64,000 bases of DNA from Cloacibacillus porcorum (lineage in GTDB: Bacteria; Synergistota; Synergistia; Synergistales; Synergistaceae). The notes under the pieces were generated by a model. That model saw only the letters and a list, made by a program, of their open reading frames with translations, made no database searches and was not told the DNA's origin. Position numbers and translations under genes: made by a program. The first letter of the stretch is position 1, and the number at the start of each line of letters is the position of its first letter. Below are positions 8,569 to 15,483 of this stretch, piece after piece. The stretch is from positions 978,501 through 1,042,500 of the forward strand of contig NZ_CP016757.1 in the NCBI RefSeq assembly GCF_001701045.1. The letters are read 5' to 3'.

Positions 8569-9510
8569 ATGGAAAACCGCGGCGAAACAGCCGGCTCCGT
8601 CCTGCGCATAGAAAAAAGCTCCATTCACGACGGAGACGGCCTGAGGACCGTCCTCTTCCTCAAAGGCTGCCCATTGCGCTGCCTCTGGTGCTCCACGCCG
8701 GAGTCGCAGCGCATGGTGCCCGAGCGCGGCCTCTCGCGTGAAAAATGCCTGCGCTGCGGGCGCTGCGTGGAACAATGCCCGCAGGGGGCGCTCACCATGG
8801 GAGAGGACGGCATAAACTTTGACCGTAACAGATGCGCTGGCTGTCTCAAATGCGCCTCCGTATGCCCCTCATCGGCCGTCGTGCCCTACGGCAAAAAAAT
8901 GACGGCGAATGAGGCGGTGTGCGAAATCGCGAAAGACGAAATATTCTACTTCCACTCCGGAGGCGGGCTCACCGTAAGCGGGGGAGAGCCCCTCGACCAG
9001 AGCGGATTCGTCCGCGAAGTGCTTGCCGGCTGCTGCGAGCGCGGTATCGACTGCGCCATCGAAAGCAGCTTCTTCGCGCCGTGGGAGAAAATAGAGCCGC
9101 TGCTGCCGTACATCAGCCTGCTCCATGTGGACATAAAACATCCCGACGCGGAAAAACACAAAAAACTCATCGGCGTCGACAACGGCCTGATCCTTGAAAA
9201 CATCAGGCGAGCCGACGGCGCGCCCTATGACTTCGGCCTTGTGATACGCACGCCGCTCATACCGGGTATAAACGACGGAGACGAAGATATCGTGAAACTC
9301 GCGGAGATCGTGAAGGGATTAAAAAAGCTGCGTTTCATGGAATTTCTCGCCTATCACCGTTTGGGGACGGAGACCTACAAAAGACTCGGCCTCGACTATC
9401 CTCTTGCGGAGATAAAGACGCCTGACGCCGCCTACATGCGGCGCAAGGCTGCGGTATTCAAAAGTGCCGCAGGTGTGACCGTGAAGATTAACGGCAGCAT
9501 ATTTGAATAG
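8569..9510 (+). CDS. Glycyl-radical enzyme activase with ferredoxin domain
   Basis: A 313-residue radical-SAM activase. The SAM cluster motif CPLRCLWC lies near residues 34-41. Between it and SGGEPLDQ is an insert with two 4Fe-4S motifs (CLRCGRCVEQCP and CAGCLKCASVCP), as in activases of dehydratase and decarboxylase GREs. A longer frame opens at 8497 inside the upstream gene, but the ATG at 8569, one base after the GRE stop, gives the normal N-terminus with an early SIHDGDGLRTVLFLKGCP motif. It presumably activates GRE 2, and possibly both GREs. It is the last gene of the operon, before the terminator at 9511-9553. Confidence 0.9.
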   Translation: MENRGETAGSVLRIEKSSIHDGDGLRTVLFLKGCPLRCLWCSTPESQRMVPERGLSREKCLRCGRCVEQCPQGALTMGEDGINFDRNRCAGCLKCASVCPSSAVVPYGKKMTANEAVCEIAKDEIFYFHSGGGLTVSGGEPLDQSGFVREVLAGCCERGIDCAIESSFFAPWEKIEPLLPYISLLHVDIKHPDAEKHKKLIGVDNGLILENIRRADGAPYDFGLVIRTPLIPGINDGDEDIVKLAEIVKGLKKLRFMEFLAYHRLGTETYKRLGLDYPLAEIKTPDAAYMRRKAAVFKSAAGVTVKINGSIFE

Positions 9511-9553
9511 AAAAGCGGCCCGCCTTAGAGTGTAAAAGGCGGGCCGCTTTTTT
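9511..9553. terminator. Bidirectional rho-independent terminator
   Basis: A perfect 16-bp stem, AAAAGCGGCCCGCCTT pairing with its complement at 9536-9551, with a short loop and T-run. It separates the GRE operon from the convergent aminotransferase gene and can serve both. Confidence 0.9.
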
Positions 9554-9575
9554 ATATCATATTTTAAGTGCTGTG

Positions 9576-10748
9576 TTACTTCCTGCCCATCCGCAGCCTT
9601 TCGATGAAGCGCGCGATGCGCGCCATAGCCTCTTTTAGCTCCTCGATGGAATAGGCGTATGAGATTCTCACATATTTGTCGCCGCAGGCGCCGAAGGCCG
9701 AGCCGGGAACGACCGCGACATTCTCCGCCTCCAGCAGCTTGGTGCAGAACTCTTCGGAGCCCATGCCGAACTCGGAGATGTCGGGGAATACGTAGAAGGC
9801 GCCGAATGGTTCGAAGCAGGGCAGCCCCATCTCGCGGAATGCCTCCATGAGGAAGCGGCGGCGCTGGTTGTATGACTCCGCCATGGTGCAGATATCCCGG
9901 TCCCCATTCTTGAGCGCCGATATCGCGGCGTACTGGCTCATCGTCGGCGCGGACATGATGCCGAACTGGTGCACCTTCAGCATATATTCTATTATCCCCG
10001 CGGGGCCGCAGGCGAAGCCGAGACGCCAGCCCGTCATCGCGTACGACTTGGAGAAGCCGTTTATGACGATCGTACGCTCAAGCATTCCCGGAAGCGAGGC
10101 GATGCTCACATGACGGTCCCTGTATGAAAGCTCGCTGTAGATCTCGTCGGAGATGACGAGCAGGTCGTGCTTGATGATGATCGGTACAAGTTTTTCAAGG
10201 TCTTCTCGCTCCATTATCGCCCCCGTCGGGTTGTTGGGATAGGAGATGAGCAGAGCCTTGGTATTCGGCGTGATCGCCGCCTCAAGCTGTTCGGGCTGAA
10301 GGCGGAACTCCGTCTCCGCCGTCAGCTCTATCGGAACGGGAACGCCGTCTGAGAGCAAAATGCAGGGTTCGTAGGAGACGAAGCAGGGCTCGGGGTATAT
10401 CACCTCGTCGCCGGGGTTCAGGATCGCGCGCAGGGCGATGTCGATGGCCTCGCTGCCGCCGACCGTCAGCACTATCTCATGCTTGGGGTCGTACGTAAGT
10501 CCGTACTTGCGCTTCATGAAGCGAGCTATCTCCTCGCGGAGCTCAATGAGCCCCGAGTTGGAGGTATAGAAGGTGCGCCCCTTGTGCAGCGAATAGATGC
10601 CCTCTTCACGGATATGCCAGGGGGTGTCGAAATCCGGCTCTCCGACGCCGAGCGAGATGACGTCCGGTATCTCGTTGGCAATGTCAAAGAGGCGGCGTAT
10701 ACCTGACGGCTTTATCTTCTTTATCTTGTCGCAGATGAAATCTCTCAC
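9576..10748 (-). CDS. PLP-dependent aminotransferase, class I/II
   Basis: A 390-residue fold-type I aminotransferase (aspartate/aromatic subgroup). Motifs: GVGEPDFDTPWHI near the N-terminus, SYPNNPTGAIM (family NPTG), and the PLP-lysine region NGFSKSYAMTGWRLGF. The GTG start overlaps the stop of the upstream Lrp-type gene (GTGA), so the two are translationally coupled. This pairing suggests amino-acid-responsive control of catabolic transamination. Similar to proteins annotated as aspartate or alanine aminotransferase or PatA; substrate not determined. Confidence 0.9.
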   Translation of the reverse strand: MRDFICDKIKKIKPSGIRRLFDIANEIPDVISLGVGEPDFDTPWHIREEGIYSLHKGRTFYTSNSGLIELREEIARFMKRKYGLTYDPKHEIVLTVGGSEAIDIALRAILNPGDEVIYPEPCFVSYEPCILLSDGVPVPIELTAETEFRLQPEQLEAAITPNTKALLISYPNNPTGAIMEREDLEKLVPIIIKHDLLVISDEIYSELSYRDRHVSIASLPGMLERTIVINGFSKSYAMTGWRLGFACGPAGIIEYMLKVHQFGIMSAPTMSQYAAISALKNGDRDICTMAESYNQRRRFLMEAFREMGLPCFEPFGAFYVFPDISEFGMGSEEFCTKLLEAENVAVVPGSAFGACGDKYVRISYAYSIEELKEAMARIARFIERLRMGRK

Positions 10749-11239
10749 GGCGTCACCACCATCCTCATATCTTTTTTCGGGGCCGTCAGCAGTATCCCGT
10801 GGTCCTTATAGCGCACAAGCACGATATGCGTCGCCGTGCTCTGTACCTCCTCGATGACCGCGAGGCGCGAGGAGACGAAGTTCGCGATCTCCTTCATCGT
10901 AGCCTTTTTGAGGATCACCGAGAAGTCGTAGCCGCCCGACATGAGGTAGAGGGACTCCACCTCGGGGTACTGGTATATCTTCTCGGCGATGCGGTCGAAG
11001 CCCTCGCCGCGCTGTGGTGTGACTTTGAGCTCGATCAAGGCTGAGATCTTTTCGTCGTCCGTCTTGTCCCAGTCTACAAGCGCGTGATAGCCGCAGATGG
11101 TGCGCTCTTTTTCCATCATCTCGATCTCGTTCTTGACCTCCGAAACATCCATGCCCAGCATGACGGCGATATCCTTCGCCGTATATCTGGCGTTTTTTTC
11201 AAGAAGCCGAAGTATCTCTTCCCTCTGCTTACTGTCCAT
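10745..11239 (-). CDS. Lrp/AsnC-family regulator
   Basis: A 164-residue regulator. An N-terminal winged helix (about residues 5-55, with YTAKDIAVMLGMDVSEV) is followed by an AsnC/RAM ligand-binding domain (about residues 65-150, with the YLMSGGYDFSVIL core). The stop codon overlaps the start of the aminotransferase gene, so the pair forms one operon. Likely senses an amino acid and controls the partner gene; the effector is unknown. Confidence 0.9.
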   Translation of the reverse strand: MDSKQREEILRLLEKNARYTAKDIAVMLGMDVSEVKNEIEMMEKERTICGYHALVDWDKTDDEKISALIELKVTPQRGEGFDRIAEKIYQYPEVESLYLMSGGYDFSVILKKATMKEIANFVSSRLAVIEEVQSTATHIVLVRYKDHGILLTAPKKDMRMVVTP

Positions 11240-11602
11240 CCTGAAAATCCTCCGAAAAATAAATTTTATCTAAAAAAGGCGCGTTTGCGGCGCTGTTTTT
11301 TCGTGCCGTATTACTGGAACAAAGCGGCCCGGTAAAAACTCTCACGCGAAACAAAGACTTTGTTTTTGATTTCCAAACCGCGCAATATAAGAGATAATTC
11401 TGCGTCTTTTGTTAAAAAGAGTCAAGCGCGAATTTTAAAAATTGCAGGCTCACCATTTATGTACGGTAGGAATGGTATGCAATTAGTGTGAAAAGAAGAG
11501 TTTGTGGCGTAAATATAGAAAGAAACCTCCCACCAGTGGCTTATAAGCCGCGGAGGGAGGTTCTTTATTACTGCCTGATATGCCCGCCTGTTTAAACGGC
11601 GG
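11240..11602. other. Gene-free stretch between two minus-strand operons
   Basis: Apart from the terminator at 11524-11562, it holds presumably the promoter region of the Lrp-aminotransferase operon near 11240-11480. I see no credible coding frame and no recognisable RNA. Confidence 0.5.
11524..11562 (-). terminator. Terminator of the arsC-abgA-like operon
   Basis: Read on the minus strand: AACCTCCC stem closing with GGGAGGTT, an inner GGCTTATAAGCC palindrome, then TTCTTT. It lies about 40 bp after the amidohydrolase stop. Confidence 0.8.
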
Positions 11603-12886
11603 CTATTTCTCTCCGTTGAGCAGCAGCGCGCTGTTCAGCAGTACCTCTAGGGCGATTGTCATCGCCGTTTCGTCAAAGTCGAAGCGATTGTTATGGTGGC
11701 CGGCAGCTGTTGCCGCCCCGATTCCGACGTAGGTAGCAAGACCTCTTCGCTCCTGCACTCGCCGCATGAACCAGCAGGCGTCGTCGCTGCCGGCCATGGC
11801 GCGGTATTCCTCGCGCTGCGTCACCCCTTCGGAGTTTTCCGCGGCCTTCATTATCACAGCGGCGAGCTTCCTGTCGCTCTCAGCCGTGATTGTCTCTCCT
11901 TGTTTAGATATAGATACATCCACATCGTACATTTGAGCCGCGCCGTAAATCACCTCTTTAGCCTTCGCGTAGACATATGAGGCCAGCGCGTCGCTCTCTC
12001 CTCGCGTCTCTATCTTCATATGGGCGTTGGGAGGTACAACGTTGCGTCCCTCGCCGGCATTTAGCACACCAACGTTTACGCGGGTCGCACCACCGGAATG
12101 GGGTGCGATGGCGTGCATGTTGACTGCGGCGGCCGCCGCCGCGAGCAGAGCGTTCTTACCGCGTTCCGGTTCGCCGCCAGCATGAGCGCCGACGCCACGG
12201 AAATCAGCGTCGAATTTTGTGGAGCATAAAAAACCGCCGGTACCGCCGAATACGCTGCCGGTCGGTTTCCCAAGGCCAAGGTGCATGGCGATGAAATAGT
12301 CTGCGTCGTCGGCGACTCCAGCCATCGACATCGCATAACCGCCACGTACGCCCTCTTCCGCAGGTTGGAATATGAGCCGTATCTTTCCCCTTAGCCTGTC
12401 TTTTGCCTCCGAAAGCATCTCGGCGAGGGCAAGCCCTACAGCGGTATGTCCGTCATGGCCGCAGGCGTGCATACATCCGGGGTTTACGGAGGCAAAACCT
12501 TCGCGCGCTGGAAGATGCTCCGTGTCTCGCGCCTCCTCGGTATCGACACAGTCTATATCGAAACGAAAAATAGTGACCGGGCCTTTTTTGCCGGTGTCGA
12601 GTAGCGCTGTGAGGCCGGTATAATCCCCGATCTTTGTGAGTATCTTTTTATCTGCGCCCTGCGCGGCGGCGCGTGCCCTCTCCCGCTTTGGGTCTATCGT
12701 ATAGCCCATGACCTCGTCAGGGTCGATGAAATCTTTTGCAAAGCGCACCTTCCATCCGGCCTTAGTAAGAATTCCGGCAATTACCGCCGTTGTCCTGAAC
12801 TCCGCCCAGCCGCTTTCTGGATATTTATGAAAATCCCGGCGGCGTGTGCTCATCTCGTCTTTTATCTTCTGCGGTATTGCCATCAT
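11603..12886 (-). CDS. M20-family amidohydrolase, AbgA-like
   Basis: A 427-residue peptidase-family M20 metal-dependent hydrolase. The metal-binding core HACGHDGHTAVGLALAE and the preceding DIDCVDTEE...REGFASVNPG region resemble the aminobenzoyl-glutamate hydrolase A subunit. Further motifs are FQPAEEGVRGGY (catalytic Glu) and the dimerisation-domain GVGAHAGGEP segment. It probably cleaves an N-acyl or p-aminobenzoyl amino acid. A longer frame with a TTG at 12907 exists, but it would overlap the upstream gene; ATG 12886 (or the adjacent ATG 12883) lies 10 bases after the arsC-like stop. Co-transcribed with that selenoprotein-type gene. Confidence 0.85.
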   Translation of the reverse strand: MMAIPQKIKDEMSTRRRDFHKYPESGWAEFRTTAVIAGILTKAGWKVRFAKDFIDPDEVMGYTIDPKRERARAAAQGADKKILTKIGDYTGLTALLDTGKKGPVTIFRFDIDCVDTEEARDTEHLPAREGFASVNPGCMHACGHDGHTAVGLALAEMLSEAKDRLRGKIRLIFQPAEEGVRGGYAMSMAGVADDADYFIAMHLGLGKPTGSVFGGTGGFLCSTKFDADFRGVGAHAGGEPERGKNALLAAAAAAVNMHAIAPHSGGATRVNVGVLNAGEGRNVVPPNAHMKIETRGESDALASYVYAKAKEVIYGAAQMYDVDVSISKQGETITAESDRKLAAVIMKAAENSEGVTQREEYRAMAGSDDACWFMRRVQERRGLATYVGIGAATAAGHHNNRFDFDETAMTIALEVLLNSALLLNGEK

Positions 12887-12896
12887 TCTTCTACCG

Positions 12897-13250
12897 CTAC
12901 CGCGCAAGCTTTTCGGCCCATTCGTCCTCTTTGAATCCGACCAGCACTCTGTCCGGAAGGACGGCGAGCGGCCGTTTGACCAGCATCCCGTCCGCGGCGA
13001 GCAGCGCTATCTGTTCGTCCTCGGAGAGCTCCGGCAGCTTTTTGCTGAGGCCCAGCGCCTTGTAGGAGTTGCCGCTGGTGTTGAAAAATTTCTTCAGCGG
13101 CTGCCCCGAAAGCTTCCACCACGCTTTTATCTCATCGGCAGTGGGGTTTTCCGTCTTGATGTTGCGCTCCGTATATTCGATCTTGTGTTCTTTGAGCCAG
13201 CCCCTGGCTCTCTGACATGTTGTTCACTGTGGGTAACAGAGTAAAAGCAT
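12897..13250 (-). CDS. ArsC/Spx-family thioredoxin-fold protein, predicted selenoprotein (in-frame TGA = Sec)
   Basis: Reading from ATG 13250 through an in-frame TGA at 13224-13226 to TAG 12897-12899 gives 117 residues with full-length ArsC/Spx/MgsR family features. The N-terminus is MLLLCYPQ-U-TTCQRARGWL, where U (codon 9, TGA) occupies the first Cys of the family's CxxC (normally YPKCTTCQ). The body is typical: EIKAWWKLSG, KKFFNTSGNSYKALGL, DGMLVKRPL and VLVGFKEDEW. A GGAG site lies 10 bases upstream of the ATG. Starting 13 bases after the TGA is a perfect 7-bp hairpin with a GGG loop (13194-13210), fitting bacterial SECIS. Without readthrough the product would be 8 residues. Everything after the TGA is intact, which argues against a pseudogene. 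Likely a thiol/selenol redox enzyme or arsenate reductase-like protein. It lies 10 bp upstream of the amidohydrolase in one operon. Confidence 0.82.
13194..13210 (-). promoter_or_regulatory. Candidate bacterial SECIS hairpin
   Basis: On the coding (minus) strand GAGCCAG-GGG-CTGGCTC forms a perfect 7-bp stem. It begins 13 nt after the TGA, and the apical loop begins 20 nt after it with a G in first position. Published rules for bacterial SECIS ask for a 16-37 nt spacing, a short loop and a G among the first two loop bases; all are met. Confidence 0.75.
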
Positions 13251-13364
13251 AGACGATCATCTCCAACTATTTGTAATATTTAAATTATAATATGTTTTAG
13301 CGGTTTTTATTCAATCTATCTGCAGCATTCCATAGGCGAAATTACCGATGTCCGCCGCGGGAAG

Positions 13365-13393
13365 AAAAAAGAGGCCCCCCATACGGGAGCCTC
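13365..13393 (-). terminator. Terminator of the Mrp-family gene
   Basis: On the minus strand GAGGCTCCC pairs with GGGGGCCTC, followed by TTTTTT. It lies just after the ATPase stop at 13419. Confidence 0.88.
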
Positions 13394-13418
13394 ATGATGT
13401 TTGCCGCGCGGAGTCCCT

Positions 13419-14249
13419 TTATTTGAGGGATTCCAGCCTCTCCGTCGCCCTGTCAAGGAAGGGGTCTGAGAAATATTCAATATTTCCCGCGTCGCAGAGC
13501 GCCGCGAGCTCCGGCGAGAGCGGTATCTCGCCGAGAAAATCTATCCCGTATTTCGCCGCCGTCTCGGAGGTCTTTCCCTCTCCGAAGAGCTTTATCTTTT
13601 TGCCGCAGTCGGGGCATTTGATGTAGCTCATATTCTCGATGATGCCGAGGATGGGGATGTCCATCTCCTTAGCCATGCGCAGCGCCTTTTCTACGATCAT
13701 AGAGACAAGCTCCTGCGGCGAGGTGACGATGATGATCCCGTCCACCGGCAGGGACTGAAAGACGGTGAGCGGGACGTCGCCCGTTCCCGGAGGCATATCA
13801 ACGAAGAGATAGTCCTCATAGCTCCAGATGACGTCGCTCCAGAACTGCTTCACAACGCCGGCGATCGCCGGGCCGCGCCAGATGACCGGCGTCGCCTTGT
13901 CCTCGACGAGAAGGTTCACCGAGATCATGTCGACGCCGCCCTTTGACTGCTGCGGCAGTATCCCCGATTCGTTGGCGGTGGCGAGCGTCTCCACGCCGAA
14001 CATCTTTGGTATCGACGGTCCGGTGATGTCGGCGTCGAGTATGCCGCACTGGCTGCCCCTCTTCTGCATCGCGGAGGCCAGAAGCGATGTGACGAGCGAC
14101 TTGCCGACGCCGCCCTTGCCGCTGACGATGCCGATGACCTTTCGTACGTTGCTCAGCGGGTTAGCCGGCACGCTGAAATCGGGCTTTTTCGCCTCTTCAC
14201 ACTTCTGCTGACAGCTGCCGCAGTCGTGTGAACAGCTTTCTTGAGTCAT
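13419..14249 (-). CDS. Mrp/ApbC/NBP35-type Fe-S carrier ATPase
   Basis: A 276-residue P-loop protein. It carries the deviant Walker A GKGGVGKSLVTS, the Mrp signature with MPPGTGDVPLT, and the C-terminal KCPDCGKK CxxC that bridges a 4Fe-4S cluster in the homodimer. An N-terminal cysteine cluster (CSHDCGSCQQKC) resembles the ferredoxin-like N-terminus of NBP35. Family role: scaffold/carrier delivering Fe-S clusters to apoproteins. Two ATGs are possible (14258 and 14249); the AAAGGAG site touches the first and lies nine bases from the second, so 14249 is chosen. It appears monocistronic. Confidence 0.88.
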   Translation of the reverse strand: MTQESCSHDCGSCQQKCEEAKKPDFSVPANPLSNVRKVIGIVSGKGGVGKSLVTSLLASAMQKRGSQCGILDADITGPSIPKMFGVETLATANESGILPQQSKGGVDMISVNLLVEDKATPVIWRGPAIAGVVKQFWSDVIWSYEDYLFVDMPPGTGDVPLTVFQSLPVDGIIIVTSPQELVSMIVEKALRMAKEMDIPILGIIENMSYIKCPDCGKKIKLFGEGKTSETAAKYGIDFLGEIPLSPELAALCDAGNIEYFSDPFLDRATERLESLK

Positions 14250-14385
14250 ATTGCGCATCTCCTTTAATTTTTTTGGAATGGTGGCCAGTTTGTCTTACAT
14301 GCCCTGCCGCCTTGGTTTTCCATTGAATATTAGTGATAAACGGAGAAAATGTCAAATATAGTCAGAGACAAAATCGGTGCAAAAA

Positions 14386-14424
14386 CAAATATCCGTATCG
14401 CTTATGGGATGGCACGGATATTTG
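14386..14424 (-). terminator. Orphan terminator-like hairpin, minus strand
   Basis: An 11-bp perfect inverted repeat (CAAATATCCGT / ACGGATATTTG, 17-nt loop) followed on the minus strand by TTTTTG. No minus-strand gene lies upstream of it, so it may end a small RNA or be a relic. Confidence 0.45.
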
Positions 14425-14589
14425 CTATGCAGCGTGAACCGCCCTAGTATGATTGGACGTCAATTATACTTTACACTCTGTCTTTTCCTGAAAACCTTCG
14501 GCAGTATGACTGGGCTGATAAGTGACAACGGACTGGACTGCACACAGCCGCCGTTGTCCTTATTCTTCTACCCTATCTTGTTTTTTATG

Positions 14590-14617
14590 TTGACAAAACC
14601 TGAAAGAGTTTTATAAA
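14590..14617 (+). promoter_or_regulatory. Promoter of the decayed GGDEF-EAL gene
   Basis: TTGACA (14590-14595), 16-bp spacer, TATAAA (14612-14617), about 70 bp before the ATG at 14688. A possible second -10 (TATAAT, 14618-14623) lies too far from the -35. Confidence 0.55.
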
Positions 14618-14687
14618 TATAATTGTGAAAAGTATGATAGAATGTCAGAAATCCAAATAATGTATACGATATAGACGGTGAGATAAA

Positions 14688-15415
14688 ATGGCGGAGGAAC
14701 AGGAAAGTTCATCTTTAACAGGCAAAATTGAAACGCTGCGCAGGCCGCTCCGGTATTATCAGGAGTATGGCCAGCTCACCGGCACTTTCAATAAAGCCTC
14801 GTTCTGCAAAAAAGGCTCCGAGCTCTTGTCTGCGTCTTACGACGGTCTGTTTGACGTAGTCTGTATTGATATAGAACGGTTTAAACTCGTCAACGACATA
14901 TACGGCATGAAGCGCGGCGACTCGCTGCTTTGCCATGTTGCGCGCGGGCTTGAGCGCAAATTTGGCCTTGGCGGCGGTATTATCGCGCTTAATACCATCA
15001 TGAAGCTCATGAACAACCGGTTCAACATTCTTATGGACGATTATGGCAGGGCTATTCGTCGCTTAACATGCTTAAAGATATCGATGTCAACGGTGCTTAT
15101 GATAGACATGGACATGGGTTTTTTGCGCCGCAGAAGAGCCGTTATATTCTCAAATCGGTCATGCGCATGCGTATGGCGAAGTGGCTGAATCTGCCGATGA
15201 TCGCCGAGGATGCGGAGACGAAAGATCAGGTGGATCTCCTTCTCACTATCGGCTGTGTTTATGCGCAGGGGCATTACTACTACCGCCGATGACGGCGGGG
15301 CAGCTCCTGAGTTTGATCATTATTCCCGAGAAGACGGACTGCCAAAACGGTGAAGGCGATCGGTATTGTCAAGAGAGTTCCATTTGACCCTAAGCTGTGG
15401 ATAGAGCCGAAATAA
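14688..15415 (+). pseudogene. Decayed GGDEF-EAL cyclic-di-GMP gene
   Basis: The first frame begins with a GGDEF start (LTGTFNKASF, CIDIERFKLVNDIYG, RGDSLLCHVARGL). It breaks off before the GGDEF signature and jumps to the late part of an EAL domain (FNILMDDYG). The EAL tail continues in other frames: LNMLKDIDVN, KSRYILKSVM, MAKWLNLPMIAED, ETKDQVDLLLTIGC, YAQGHYYYR, then a conserved-looking C-terminus ending WIEPK and a stop at 15413. So most of GGDEF and the first two thirds of EAL are deleted and there are at least two frameshifts. The promoter and start are retained, but no functional enzyme can be made. Confidence 0.8.
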
Positions 15416-15483
15416 ATCAGGCGGCGCAGCAGATATCCGCGCCGTGTCCGGCAAAATTCAAGCATGTGAAAGATGTGGTTTCT

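Larger units (their letters stand above)
14250..14687. other. Gene-free stretch between the Mrp gene and the decayed GGDEF-EAL gene
   Basis: Contains an orphan hairpin at 14386-14424 and a plus-strand promoter at 14590-14617. The short frames here have no family features and I do not believe them. Confidence 0.5.

Noticed and set aside
7302..8624. Minus-strand 440-codon open frame
   Set aside because: It is the mirror of the second GRE gene. Its translation has no family motifs and is biased in Val/Asp/Gly as antisense frames of GC-rich genes are.
12846..13244. Plus-strand 132-codon frame opposite the arsC-like gene
   Set aside because: Antisense to the selenoprotein-type gene, without start signals or motifs.
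12897..13250. Reading the TGA-containing arsC-like gene as a pseudogene or sequencing error
   Set aside because: The only lesion is TGA exactly at a redox Cys, the rest of the frame is intact, and a SECIS-like hairpin follows at the right distance. A single-base error cannot be fully excluded.
14377..14616. 79-codon plus-strand frame
   Set aside because: Covers a hairpin and a promoter, no ribosome site, no family resemblance.
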